DNA from: Prorocentrum cordatum
Lineage: Eukaryota; Sar; Dinophyceae; Prorocentrales; Prorocentraceae
Reading direction: 5' to 3'
Length of the DNA: 64,000 bases
NCBI GenBank assembly: GCA_963575745.1
Contig: CAUYUJ010020697.1
Coordinates: 88,098-152,097 of the forward strand
Shown: positions 1 through 9,125 of the stretch, piece after piece
Position numbering within the stretch: position 1 is the first letter of the stretch
How the letters are laid out: each line of letters starts with the position of its first letter
Translations under genes and position numbers: made by a program
The notes under the pieces: generated by a model
Database searches by the model: none
The model's input: the letters and a program-made list of their open reading frames with translations, nothing else
What the model was told of the DNA's origin: nothing

Positions 1-135
1 ACTGCTGGAAAATAGCCTGCCTGCCCGCACAAGACTAGCGTTTCCTGCAGCCCGCTGACGCTTCAGCGGTGGCTCAATGCAACAAGGAGAAAGATTATCG
101 AGAGACGGTTGCCTGCAGCACTGCAGGCGGGCCTC
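1..135. other. 3' flank of the retrogene
   Basis: Sequence downstream (minus strand) of the stop codon at 136-138. It contains no poly(T)/poly(A) run or target duplication that would mark the 3' end of the insertion; the end may lie outside the window. Confidence 0.4.
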
Positions 136-1008
136 CTACTGCGTGGCCGCGGTGAAGATCTCCGTGGCCTTGGCGGTGTCAATCCCCCACTCCAGCAGGT
201 TGCCGTCATTGGCATGGACGGTGAACGTGTCGCCAGGCGCCTCGGTGAGCGAAAACAGGTCCCAGACGTCGTCGGGGCTGGTGACAAACAAGATGCCCTT
301 CGGCCCGTTCGTGCCCAGCTTGTGCGTGCACAACCCCCAGCGAGGATGCGCTTTCAGCAACTTGAGGACAGGCTCCCAAAGCTTCCCCAGCGTCTTCTGC
401 TTCTTCCTGACATCGAGCGTCTGGTCAGGACGTGCGCGGACGAGCTTCTCTTCGCCACTGCGCGGGTCCTTCCAGGTCATCAGCGCATCATTGTCCCTGG
501 TCTCCGCGATGAAGTCCTTGGCCTGGTCGGGCTCCTCAAAGATCACCGAGTAAGCGTACTGCAGGTTGTAGAACTTTGGTTTGGCCGTCTGCTGAATCGC
601 ATGAGGCATAATCATCTTGATCCTGTTCCAGTGCATCTCGAACTGGGCTCCCATCAACTTGCGCGGGAAACCTCCGATCCACATCTTGCAAGGGTCATGC
701 GGTCTGTCAGGTGAAGGTTCCGACGTCGCACGACGAGCTCGCTTGAGAGAACTGCCACCTTCCGAAACCCCTCCGTGCCAGGTACTCCCAGAACAAAAGC
801 TGCCCGTGCTGCCGTTACTGCTGTTGTCGAGCTTCCGCTGTAGATTGGCCAAGTCTTCTTGGATCTTGTCGAAGAGTTTGGCATGCTTGTCAACGGTCTC
901 AGTGATCTTATCAATCTTGGTGACGAGATCGGCGAGGCCTGTAGCAGCGGAGTTCATCTGGTCGAACTGTTCCATGAGCTTGTCCATCTTGTCCTCCGCA
1001 CTCGACAT
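136..1008 (-). CDS. Coiled-coil / RRM-like protein, probable retroposed gene
   Basis: A 290-aa frame without interruptions and with normal protein composition, unlike the repeat-derived frames elsewhere. I chose the ATG at 1008 (MSSAEDKMDKLM); the frame stays open further upstream, but that part is the 5' leader containing the DinoSL relic at 1141-1162. Residues 1-62 are rich in heptad-like K/D/L/I positions and look like a coiled coil. Residues 63-106 are a Ser/Gly-rich linker with a basic KRARR patch (about 89-93). Residues 107-190 start KMWIGGFPRKLM and fit an RRM-like fold (KMWIGGF as a first RNP strand, YAYSVIFEE as a later strand). Residues 200-290 are a conserved-looking C-terminal part of unknown role. 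A nucleic-acid-binding role is inference; coiled coil plus RRM-like domain is also the layout of LINE ORF1 proteins, so a retroelement ORF1 is a real alternative. No partner ORF2 is visible because the 3' side leaves the window. Confidence 0.7.
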   Translation of the reverse strand: MSSAEDKMDKLMEQFDQMNSAATGLADLVTKIDKITETVDKHAKLFDKIQEDLANLQRKLDNSSNGSTGSFCSGSTWHGGVSEGGSSLKRARRATSEPSPDRPHDPCKMWIGGFPRKLMGAQFEMHWNRIKMIMPHAIQQTAKPKFYNLQYAYSVIFEEPDQAKDFIAETRDNDALMTWKDPRSGEEKLVRARPDQTLDVRKKQKTLGKLWEPVLKLLKAHPRWGLCTHKLGTNGPKGILFVTSPDDVWDLFSLTEAPGDTFTVHANDGNLLEWGIDTAKATEIFTAATQ

Positions 1009-1140
1009 GGCGCGGGAGTGTTCGCCCGAGCGTCGCCGCGCAGACGCAGGGTGAACACCCAAGCCGGGATGGTGCCCGCTCGGGCTCGACACCCAAGAAC
1101 GCTTCTTAAAGAGAAGCTGCCCACTCAAGCGCCCCCTGCA

Positions 1141-1162
1141 CTTGAGCCAAAATGGCAACGGA
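1141..1162 (-). other. DinoSL spliced-leader relic
   Basis: Read on the minus strand this 22-mer matches the dinoflagellate spliced leader (DCCGTAGCCATTTTGGCTCAAG family) at 21 of 22 positions; the only difference is A to T at the sixth base, and the first base is T, one of the allowed ones. It ends in CCATTTTGGCTCAAG and runs directly into the 132-nt leader of the 136-1008 frame. A spliced leader encoded next to a gene is the known mark of a reintegrated processed cDNA in dinoflagellates. I searched by eye for other copies of its 3' half and found none in the window. Confidence 0.85.
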
Positions 1163-1480
1163 GGAGGAGGAGGAGGAGGAGGAGGAGGAGGAGGAGGAAC
1201 ACGGAGGGCGGGGAGGATGAGGGGGGGAGGAGGAGGAAGCAGACGAGGCGAGGGGCCAGGAGGCAGAAGAGAGGGAAGAGGAGGAGGCGGAGGAGAAAGA
1301 GAGGGCCAGGAACAAGGGGGCGAGCAGTGGCAGCAACAGGAGGAGCGGCGGGGCCGAGGGGAAGACGGTCAAGGGGCGGACGGAGGAGGGAGGGCGAGCG
1401 GGAGAAGGGAAACAGAAGAGGGAGGACAAGGGAGGAGGGGGCAGGATGGGGGAGGAGAGGGACATCCTCTTGTCACTGGG
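1163..1480. repeat. Homopurine (GGA)n-rich tract
   Basis: Plus strand is almost pure purine, starting with about 14 uninterrupted GGA units and decaying into degenerate GGA/GGG/AGA. It abuts the 5' end of the DinoSL relic. It gives spurious Gly/Arg/Glu and Ser/Pro frames. Confidence 0.9.
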
Positions 1481-1904
1481 CGCGCATGGCCCCTGCAGCG
1501 TGTTATCAGCCCAGGCACGGTGACACCGAGTTGGAAGGTCGTCAGATCCGTTCAATATCGAGTCCTCGGTCTCAGATACCTCCCACCGGCCCTCTGGGCG
1601 TAAGTGTTCAAACGTTCTGCTTATTTCCCCTTTCAAAACCCTCTTCCCCCCCTTTCGGGAGTGTTACACTCCTCCTCCCCCTGCCCCCCTCCCTAAGGTT
1701 TGTTACCCCCTCCCCGTAATGTGTGAGGGGGTCTTTTCTTTCGCCCAAGATGGCTCCAAGAGCGCCAAGGATGCTCGGGGGTGGCTGGGAAGATAGCTCA
1801 AGATAGCTCAAGCTGGACTCCATCATGCCTCCGAGAGGCCCCAAAGAGAGCCACGCCTTCAACACAAGGCATATCATTGCTGGTGGCATTCTCGCCTTTT
1901 CGCG
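1481..1904. other. No gene seen
   Basis: Mixed sequence with C-rich stretches (1625-1720, runs of CCCCTCC). I see no conserved frame and no clear repeat. Confidence 0.4.
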
Positions 1905-2205
1905 AACATGGCCCGCAAGAGCCCCCCGAGGGGCCCAAGATGCCCCGCCCAAACGGCCCCAAGATCGCGAACGGGCGCCCCAGGGAGGGCCCCCAAAAGA
2001 CCCCCAAAAGGCGAGACTCAGGGCGATTGAGGGAGGGCCTGAACTGGGGGTCCCTCCTCAAGGCCCCCCAGCGATCCCAGGAGGCCCTCAAGAGGCCCCA
2101 GAGGATGGCCCCGGGAGAGCCCCAAGACCCCCCCAACAAGAGCACCAAGAGGGCCCCGGGAGGGCCCCAACGAGGCACCGAGAGAGCCCCGAGAGCGGCC
2201 TGCGC
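1905..2205. repeat. CCAAGA/GGCCCC satellite, short array
   Basis: Degenerate 9-12 bp units of the type GGCCCCAAGA and GGCCCCC. This is the same family that fills 17.5-18.8, 34.1-34.9, 51.7-59.7 and (inverted) 63.2-64.0 kb. Confidence 0.75.
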
Positions 2206-2531
2206 CGATGGCTGCCGCACCTCCCGCCCGCGGCGGCCGCCCAGCTCACAGCACCAGGTCGTCGACCTGGCCCGGCCCGCCACCCTCCTCCCCGCTGGCA
2301 GCCAACTGCCGCCACGGACTGCTCGCCGCCGCCCCCAGCTCGACCTGCAGCGTCCCGGGCGCCCTCGCGTCGCGAAGAGGAGCGCCAGAAAGGGTGGGTG
2401 GCAAGGCTCCGTCGAGGACGGCGGGAAGGTCTGGTTCAGGAAGGGTGATTTCTCGACGGCTGTTGGGGCGCCTCAGGTCGTGCTGGAGTGCCCAAGGTCG
2501 GGCTCGAGGGACCTCGAGTCCAGCGAAATCA
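2206..2531. other. GC-rich sequence, no gene seen
   Basis: Open frames exist in several phases, but none looks conserved. Nothing recognisable before the target duplication of the next element. Confidence 0.35.
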
Positions 2532-2539
2532 ACCTTGTC

Positions 2540-2703
2540 TTAGGTCGGGCATGTCCCCCTACAGGGGGATCTGGGACGACGAAAAATAAGAAATAGTCAA
2601 ACCAGATTCCAATCATGCACAACAGTAATCCAAAAAATCATCCCCAGACTATTTCTGGACTATTTTTGAATACTCCTCCGGTAGAGGGACAGGCCCGACT
2701 TAA
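2540..2703. mobile_element. TIR element, family A, copy 1 (164 bp)
   Basis: Inverted ends: left TTAGGTCGGGCATGTCCCCC, right the complement of TTAAGTCGGGCCTGTCCC. The subterminal block TCCCCCTACAGGGGGA is itself a palindrome. Flanked by 8-bp direct repeats ACCTTGTC (2532-2539) and AACTTGTC (2704-2711), one mismatch. The interior is AT-richer than its surroundings and noncoding. Structure is that of a MITE; an 8-bp target duplication fits hAT-type elements, but the superfamily is inference. Confidence 0.85.
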
Positions 2704-2711
2704 AACTTGTC

Positions 2712-3115
2712 CGACGAGCACTTCTGGCAGCCTCCCGTGCATGGACATTATATTGGAGCCCTGTGGCCCAAGATGCCCCCCAGACCCCCCTAAATTGATA
2801 TCGATAGCGTGGCGACTGGGGGGGCGTGAGTGGACAGGAATATCCGAACCCTAAAGCACCGCCTTGACTGAGATCAACATCGATGTCGGGGGCGCGGGAG
2901 TAATTTGGAATCTCCCTCGAATGTTTACACATTGTTCATTTCTAATTCTTCGACAGTTCCTTGGTTTTTTGGGGGCCAAGATCCTTTCACTTCTGATTGA
3001 TCTATCCTGGGCCTCTTCCTGGCCACTGGGGGGCCAGGAGCAGGCCGATTTAGAATCTCCCTCCAATGTGTGAGGGTTCGAACGTGTTGCCCCTCTGCCG
3101 ACATCGGGATCGCAA
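2712..3115. other. Unique-looking sequence, no gene seen
   Basis: Two partly similar stretches around 2860-2915 and 3030-3085 (each with TTTGGAATCTCCCTCGAATG-like or AGAATCTCCCTCCAATG-like text) suggest an old local duplication. No convincing frame. Confidence 0.35.
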
Positions 3116-3335
3116 TCCCAGGAGGAGGAGGAGGACGACGAGGAGGAGGAGGAGGAGGAGGAGGAGGAGGAGCAGGAGGAGGAGGAGGAGGAGGAGGAGG
3201 AGGAGGGGGAGGAGGGGGAGGAGGAGGAGGAGGGGGAGGAGGAAGAGGAGGAGGAGGAGGAGGAGGAGGAGGAGGAGGAGGAGGAGGAGGAGGAGGAGGG
3301 AGGAGGGAGGAGGAGGGGGAGGAGGAACTCTTCAG
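3116..3335. repeat. (GGA)n microsatellite
   Basis: About 200 bp of GGA with occasional GGGGGA and single substitutions on the plus strand. All open frames here are simple-repeat artefacts. Confidence 0.95.
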
Positions 3336-3512
3336 GCCGCGCACAGGCGCCGCCCCCCCCCTCAGGGCAGTCCCCGGCTGTGGCCTCCCGCAGCGGCGCG
3401 CCCCCCCTGTGGGGGCGCTCCTCCGCGCCCCCAGGGGGGGGGCCCGCGGCCTCTCTCGAGACCGCCCCCGAGATCGGCTCGGCGGGCCTGTCGAGGCCAG
3501 CCAGGACTACCT

Positions 3513-3706
3513 TTCTGTCGGGCGTGTCCCCTTACAGGGGGATTCTCGACGAAAGAATAGAAAATACTTTAAAAAAATACCCCAAAAAGGTAAGAACACA
3601 GTCAAAGAATAGTCCCCAAACTATGTTTGGATTATGTTTTATCATGTTTCGAGTATGTTTTATTTTTCGTCGAAAATCCCCCTGTAGGGGGACAGGCCCG
3701 ACTTAA
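3513..3706. mobile_element. TIR element, family A, copy 2 (194 bp)
   Basis: Left end TTCTGTCGGGCGTGTCCCC, right end complement of TTAAGTCGGGCCTGTCCCCC. Interior carries the TTTCGTCGAAAATCCC motif. Flanked on both sides by perfect 8-bp repeats GACTACCT (3505-3512 and 3707-3714). Noncoding. Confidence 0.9.
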
Positions 3707-3714
3707 GACTACCT

Positions 3715-3873
3715 CTAACTCGGTCATGTCCCCCTACAGGCGGATTCTAGACGAACAGTGAAGATACCCCCAAATCTATCAGGCATGGCCGAAACACATG
3801 CGAAACATCGTCCCAGGACTACTTCTGGACTCTCTTTGAGCCTTCCTCCTGTGGAGGGGCACGGCCGACTGAA
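3715..3873. mobile_element. TIR element, family A, copy 3 (159 bp)
   Basis: Begins immediately after the right target duplication of copy 2 with CTAACTCGGTCATGTCCCCC and ends with GGGGCACGGCCGACTGAA. Followed by a third GACTACCT (3874-3881). Copies 2 and 3 therefore sit head to tail, sharing one target duplication. Confidence 0.85.
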
Positions 3874-3881
3874 GACTACCT

Positions 3882-4202
3882 GGTGGGCTGCCTGTGCGCA
3901 GCCCGCGCCGAGGCAGCCAACAGCAAAATACCGAAGGTGTCTGGACAGTTCCGGCCTCCAGAGGGGGGCCTCTTATCGCGGAGATGAGAGGCTGCCCCCG
4001 GGAGCAGGGGCTAGGACTTCTGCGTCGAGGGCCCTCTTTTCGCAGAGTGCTTTGGGCGCGATTCACAAAGTTGGTAACACGCGTATGTTGTTTTTAGCAT
4101 ATGGGCAAGCCTGATGAGTTAACAAATCTGCTTCGCTAATATCGTTCCCAAGTGGCCCAAACCTCTTCCGACCACGCAGTCTCCTGCAAGGCGAGCACAC
4201 GG
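3882..4202. other. No gene seen
   Basis: Mixed sequence between the tandem TIR elements and the protein-like fragment. No feature supported. Confidence 0.3.
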
Positions 4203-4679
4203 TCACGGCCGCCTTGCGCCGTCCGCCCGCACAAGCGAAACCCTTGGATGAGGTGAGGTGTAATCACATTTCTCACAACAGCGTGTGTAGCTGCGCGCTT
4301 GCGTGTGGCTGAACAGGGACAGGATATCTGGACGCCGTCGGTTGCAGCCTGCTTCGAGATCTCCACCTGCCATGCTTCTTCGAAGCTGAGCGGTCTCCCC
4401 GTTGCGCGTTTCTGCTTTTTGATGCCACTGCTGAGACACTGCTACCCTGAACCAGATATATTGGAACGCTCCACTCGATGCGTCCCTATAGCATGCCGTT
4501 GCAACGCGTGCGGGTTCAAATACATGTGTCCTGGCTGGGTCCTCGTCTCTTCTGGCCAAGACCGCACCGAGCGAGTTGAGGCGCATGCTCATGTAGAAAT
4601 CACTAAGGCGTTCAATGCGGTCCTCTGGTCGCTGCGCCTGCAGGAACTCGTTCGCATATGCGCAGGCGTTGCCGTGCTG
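4203..4679 (-). pseudogene. Protein-like fragment of unknown function
   Basis: A frame open from just after a TGA at 4680-4682 down to 4203, without a convincing start of its own (first ATG at 4592, MSMRLNSLGAVLARRDEDPA). Composition is protein-like (no low complexity, balanced charged and hydrophobic residues, for example FLQAQRPEDRIERLSDFYMS). The sequence just before it ends in GATTGACAG, so an exon with a 3' splice site is possible. I do not recognise the family; a fragment of a retroelement polyprotein or an exon of a host gene fit equally well. Confidence 0.35.
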
Positions 4680-4744
4680 TCAATCAACATATGGCGGGTT
4701 CCGGAAACCCTGAACCTATATAACTGTTGCCAGCTATTGGGGAT

Positions 4745-5695
4745 GCAATGTTACTTCCGCTGGCTCCAGGCGGGCTTCTGCCGGCGGAGCCGCCCTCGTT
4801 TTGCCCCCGCCGCCTTCCGCCGAGGAGGAGATGCCAACTCCGTCGATCCTCGAAGGCGAGGCCACCTCTGGAGCGCCTCAGACGTGGCGGCGATCATCCG
4901 AAGCAGGCCGGGAGAGAGAGGCCGCCCGAAAGCGAGGACGCCCGACACCGCGGCGGCGACGCGAGCGGCAGGCGGCGGCAGCCTCGGAGGGCTGGCGGTC
5001 ATCGGGGTCGTCGGGGTTGGGGCGGTTGCCAGGGTCGTGTGGCAGGGGGGTCCAGGGCGACCAGGGGAGGACTGCCGCGTTGTGGCTCGGTCGGCTGTGG
5101 CTGCGGTCGGGGGCCCCCGGCCCGCGGTGTGGCGGACCGCGTGGCCCTCGGACCCCAACCACGAGTCCTCGCTGCGCGGTCCGCCCCCGAACGGCCTTGG
5201 GACCCCGGAGGCCCTCGCCGCCCGAGACGCCTTCGGAGAACGGCCCGAGTCCCCCAAACCCTGCGGCGACCCCCCATCCCCACTGACTCATCACGCGGCG
5301 TGGCCACCACACCGATTGGGGGCCCCGAGGGGGTCTTGGGAAAGGTGGGTCCAGGGCGGCCCCGAGGCGAGCTGCCGCGCTGTGGCGTGGTCAGCAGGGA
5401 CTCGTGCGTGTGTGCAGCCCGCCCCACCAGGAGCCCGCACGCCACCTGCGCAGGGGAGAGAGAGGCCTGCCGCGCAGTGGCGTGGCCATACCCGCGTTTT
5501 CACAAGGATGGTCAACTCCAGGGGGTTCTCGGATGCGCCAGGATGGGCTCGAAGCGGCGCATCTTGGGATACGTTCGGGAACCCGCTCGGATACCCTGAA
5601 TTCCAAGCGGGAGGGAGGGGCGAGGGAGGCGGGAGAGAGGAGGATAATTTTGTTCGAGTGGATCACGTCTGGGAAAAAGGGGGGTGCCAGGAGAT
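4745..5695. other. GC-rich region with one dispersed hairpin repeat
   Basis: Long frames are open in several phases, as expected for GC-rich DNA; none looks conserved. At 5275-5340 there is a hairpin-bearing motif (CCCCACTGACTCATCACGCG, then GTGTGG-type arms, then TTGGGGGCCCC). It recurs at 13550-13605, so a dispersed repeat passes through here. Confidence 0.45.
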
Positions 5696-6160
5696 GGAGA
5701 GGGAAGAGAAGGAGAAGGAGGAGGAGGAGGAGGAGGAGGAGGAGGAGGAGAAGGAGGAGGAGGAGGAGGAGGAGGAGGCGCGCAACCGAGCCTCGGCGAG
5801 GGAGATGGAGAGGGAGGAGGAGGAGGAGGAGGGGGAGGAGGAGTGGGAGGGGGAGGAGGAGGAGGAGGGAGGAGGAGACGGAGGAGGAGGAGGAGGAGGA
5901 GGAGGAGGAGGAAGTGGAGGAGGAGAGGAGAGGAGGGGGAGAGCATGGGAGGAGGAGGAGGAGGAGGAAGAGGAGGAGGAGGAGGAGGCGGAGGAGGAGG
6001 AGGAGGAGGAGAAGGAGGAGGAGGATGAGGATGATGAGGAGGAGGAGGAGGATGAGGAGCAGGAGGAGGAGGAGGCGGGGGATGAGGCAGGGGAAGAAGT
6101 GGGAGGAGGAAGAGCAGGAGGTGGAGCTGGCGGAGCGGGGGGGAGGTGAGGGTGAGGATG
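5696..6160. repeat. Homopurine (GGA)n-rich tract
   Basis: About 450 bp with purine-only plus strand apart from rare C or T. It gives poly-Glu, poly-Arg and poly-Gly on one strand and Ser/Pro/Leu on the other, including the spurious 600-aa frames. Confidence 0.95.
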
Positions 6161-6299
6161 GAGACGGACGGGGTAGCGAATGTGGATGTGGAAGCGGACG
6201 TAGAGGCGGATAACAGGGAGGAGGTGGAGTCGCTGCGTGAAGGTCGAGAAGGCGCGCGGACCCCGTTCCCGCCGGTGCAATCGGGGGTAGGACCCTGAT

Positions 6300-6532
6300 C
6301 AGTGGATACCGGATATTTTCGGTCGCGACCGCCGAGATCGGTCGCTGGCGATTTTGCTTCACATTCTGGGATCGGTCGCGACAAATCGCTTCAAAATCGG
6401 TCGCGCCCCATCGGTCGCGATCCGTTACGAACGGTCGCGACCGACTTGGGAATAGGTCGCGGTCGACCGCGACCGACTTGGACTGCCGACTGGTCGCTTC
6501 CGAGCGCAACCGAAAAAATCCGGTATCCAGTG
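6300..6532. mobile_element. TIR element with GGTCGCGAC repeats (233 bp)
   Basis: Left end CAGTGGATACCGGATATTTT, right end complement of CACTGGATACCGGATTTTTT; roughly 27 bp of inverted similarity continuing into CGGTCGCGACC. The interior holds about ten copies of ATCGGTCGCGAC/GGTCGCGAC in both orientations. No target duplication is clear, and there is no coding capacity. Type: MITE. Confidence 0.75.
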
Positions 6533-6734
6533 GTTTGGGGAGGGCGAGGAGGAGGACGAGGAGGGGTGCAAGAGGAAGGCGGGTGGTAGTGGGACGCGGG
6601 CGAGAGACGACTGACGGGGCTCCAGTTGCGAGAGCCGCCCCTCTACGCCAGAGAGGCGGGCGGAAGGAGAGTACGGGCGAGACGCGGCGGGGTGCTCGAA
6701 GGCCGAGGCGAAGCTGACCGATGGCAAGGATGAG

Positions 6735-7258
6735 AGGGGGCGAGGAGCAGGAGGGGGAGAGGAGGAGGAGGAGGGGGAGGAGGAGGAAGGGGAGGAGGGG
6801 GAGGGGGAGCAGGAGGGGAGGAGAGGAGGAGGAGGAGGAGGAGGAGGAGGAGGAGGAGGAGGAGGAGGAGGAGGAGAGGAGGAGGAGGAGGAGGAGGAGG
6901 AGGAGGAGGACGAGGAGGAGGAGGGGGAGGAGGAGGAGAGGAGGAGGAGGAGGAGGAGGAGGGAGGAGGAGGATGAGGAGGAGGAGGAGGAGGAGGAGGA
7001 GGAGGAGGAGAGGAGGAGGAGGGAGGGAGGAGGAGGAGGAGGAGGAGGAGGAGGAGGAGAAGGAGGGGGGAGGAGGGGGGGGAGAAGGGGGAGGAGGAGG
7101 GGAGGAGGAGGGGGAGGACGAGGAGGAGGAGGAGGAGGAGGAGGAGGAGGAGGAGGAGGAGGAGGAGGAGGGGGAGGAGGAGGGAGAGAGGAGGAGGAGG
7201 AGGAGGAGGAGGAGGAGGAGGAGGAGGAGGAGGAGGAGGGGGAGGGAAAGGGAGAGGC
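6735..7258. repeat. (GGA)n homopurine tract, about 520 bp
   Basis: The longest purine tract in the left part of the window, mostly GGA units with GGGGGA interruptions. Confidence 0.95.
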
Positions 7259-7649
7259 ATGGAGCCCCAAACCAAAACACGGAGTCCTGCAACAGCTGTG
7301 ACGAGCGCGACAGGTTACTGAAGGCACCACGGAGCTACAACACGACTTGAGTAGCAGATCGAAACATCGTGGGCGCAATACTGTTATGACTCGTCTACGT
7401 GTTGTTCCTTACCACACTGACCTGTCTCAGAACACAACCCACAGAGTGAGGACCCCCTACCCAGAACCCTGGCGCTGCGTTTTTTCCACCTTGTACGACG
7501 CGAAAGAGGTCTGGGAATCCAAGAATTGGCATCCTCCTGGCACCCTCCCGACAGGCTCTGCACATAGGCCACGGCGGGGGGAACACCCGCCCCGCCTACG
7601 GCACCGAAACACCAGAAGCAATAAGCGGTACGGCCCCACGACCCCCCAT
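7259..7649. other. Unique-looking island, no gene assigned
   Basis: Between a GGA tract and the large TIR element. A minus-strand frame (part of 7384-7803) has fairly protein-like text around 7390-7600, but it runs into the mobile element and has no recognisable motif. Confidence 0.3.
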
Positions 7650-7965
7650 CACTACGCTTAAGTCGGGCCTGTCCCCCTACAAGGGGGTTTTCGACGAAAA
7701 ATAAAAAATCCGCCGACCCTGTCGGCGTGTGTGAGGGGCTTCTACGTTCGACTCGTCGTCTCCATCGTCTCCGTTCTCCCCCTCCCAGGGCTCTCCTCCT
7801 CAAGCGCGCTTTCCAAGCGAAATTAAACGACGTCGTAGTGGAGTCGAAGGGAAGCCCCTTCCCTTCGATCCCTTCCCCGCAGGGGGGGGGGGGAGGGGGG
7901 GGAGGGCCCGGGGCAGATACGACGCCCGCCGGGGGCGCACTTTCCTCGAGCGGGCACGCACGGGA

Positions 7966-8112
7966 TGCACTTCCTCCTCCTCCTGGTCCTCCTCCTCCTC
8001 CTTTTCCTCCTCCTCCTCCTCCTCCTCCTCATGCTCCTCTCCTCCTCCTCCTCCTCCTCCTCCTCCTCCTCCTCCTCCTCCTCCTCCTCCTCCTCCTCCT
8101 CCTCGTCCTCCC
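7966..8112. repeat. (TCC)n microsatellite
   Basis: TCC/TCCTCC tract inside the large family A element. Confidence 0.95.
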
Positions 8113-8282
8113 GCAGAGGCGTCCCGGGAGCGGGCCCCGAGTCAAAATACCACCCCCATAGGGCGCATTTTCCTCGAGCGGGCACGCCCGAGATGCACTT
8201 CTTCCTCTTCCGGGGGCACGTCCCAAGTCAGAATATTACACTCCCGGGGCGCACTATCTTCGAGCGGGCACACAAAGGATGC

Positions 8283-8390
8283 ACTTCCTCCTCCTCTTCC
8301 TCCTCCTCCTTCTCCTCATCCTCCTCCTCCTCCTCTTCCTCCTCCTCCTCCTCCTCCTCCTCCTCATCCTCCGCTTCCTCCCCCCACTCC
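8283..8390. repeat. (TCC)n microsatellite
   Basis: Second TCC tract in the same element, following the third GGGCGCAC unit. Confidence 0.95.
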
Positions 8391-8534
8391 TAGCCCTTTC
8401 GATCAGGGTCGGCGGCACCGGCCGTCGGGCCTCTCCAATTCCCCAAAAATAATCAAAAAATAATCCAAAAATAGTCTGGGGACTACTTTTGTGAGTAGTG
8501 TTTGACCTTTTGGGGGTATTTTGAAGGTATTTTT

Positions 8535-8959
8535 CCCTACCTAGGCTCTGCCTGGAAGGGTTATTACTCTCTGAGCTTAAAGGGGCCGTGCAGTGCAACT
8601 CGCCCCGGGCGGTTCCCCCGGCATCCGCCCCGCGGTTCCCCCAGTTAAGTCCCCTTAGCTTAGCGTTGCTTATCTCATCGTAGCTTAGCTTAGCTTAGCT
8701 TCATATTAGCTTTAGCTTAGCTCAGCTTAGCTGTACCTTAGCTTTAGCCTAGCTTTAGCTTAACTTTAGCTTAGCTTCAGCTTTTCTTCAGCTTAGCTTT
8801 AGCTTAGCTTAGCTTAGCTTTAGCTTAGCTTCAGCTTAGCTTCAGCTTAGCTTTAGCTGAGCTTCAGCTTAGCTTTAGCTTAGCTTTAGCTTATATTTAG
8901 CTTAGCTTTAGTTTAGCTTTAGCTTAGCTTTACTGGGGGGCTCCAACTCCTAGGTAGGG
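8535..8959. mobile_element. Nested insertion bounded by CCCTACCTAGG inverted repeats
   Basis: Starts CCCTACCTAGG (8535-8545) and ends CCTAGGTAGGG (8949-8959), a perfect 11-bp inverted pair. It interrupts sequence that is continuous in copy 2 of family A. AT-rich flanks (GTATTTTT before, ATATTTTT shortly after) could be a target duplication. Its core is the TTAGC array. Confidence 0.55.
8655..8935. repeat. (TTAGC/TTTAGC)n minisatellite
   Basis: Alternating 5- and 6-bp units TTAGC, TTTAGC and TTCAGC over about 280 bp. Resembles but is not the TTTAGGG telomere repeat known from dinoflagellates. Confidence 0.9.
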
Positions 8960-9125
8960 TCGCACTGGGATATTTTTTTGTTCGTCGAAAATCCTCATGT
9001 AGGGGGACACGCCCAACATAACACTACGCAACCCTCCTGGGGACGCGCGCGAGGAGGAGGGGGGCGTCCCCTGGGGACCCTCCCCCCTCCAAATCGACCG
9101 GACCGGGCTCCTGGGGGAGGAGAGA

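Larger units (their letters stand above)
7658..9021. mobile_element. TIR element, family A, large composite copy (1364 bp)
   Basis: Left end TTAAGTCGGGCCTGTCCCCC, followed by TTTTCGACGAAAAATA. The right end is the inverted counterpart (TTCGTCGAAAATCC, then GGGGGACACGCCCAACATAA). Perfect 8-bp repeats CACTACGC lie directly outside (7650-7657 and 9022-9029), which ties the two distant ends together. The part 8424-8534 matches the interior of copy 2 in reverse. The remainder is extra cargo: a GGGCGCACTTTCCTCGAGCG unit repeated about 7931, 8160 and 8238, two (TCC)n tracts, and a nested insertion at 8535-8959. No transposase frame is visible. Confidence 0.8.

Noticed and set aside
1154-1200. Pyrimidine tract plus CAG as an ordinary intron acceptor for the 136-1008 gene
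   Set aside because: The DinoSL match explains the junction better; the TCC tract is a neighbouring microsatellite.
4505-4530. GGTTCAAAT resembling a tRNA B box
   Set aside because: No matching A box, acceptor stem or cloverleaf nearby.
5391-7292. Very long frames (up to 633 aa) of Ser/Pro/Leu or Glu/Arg/Gly
   Set aside because: They are read through GGA/TCC repeats, where all frames stay open; flanking parts show no conserved text.
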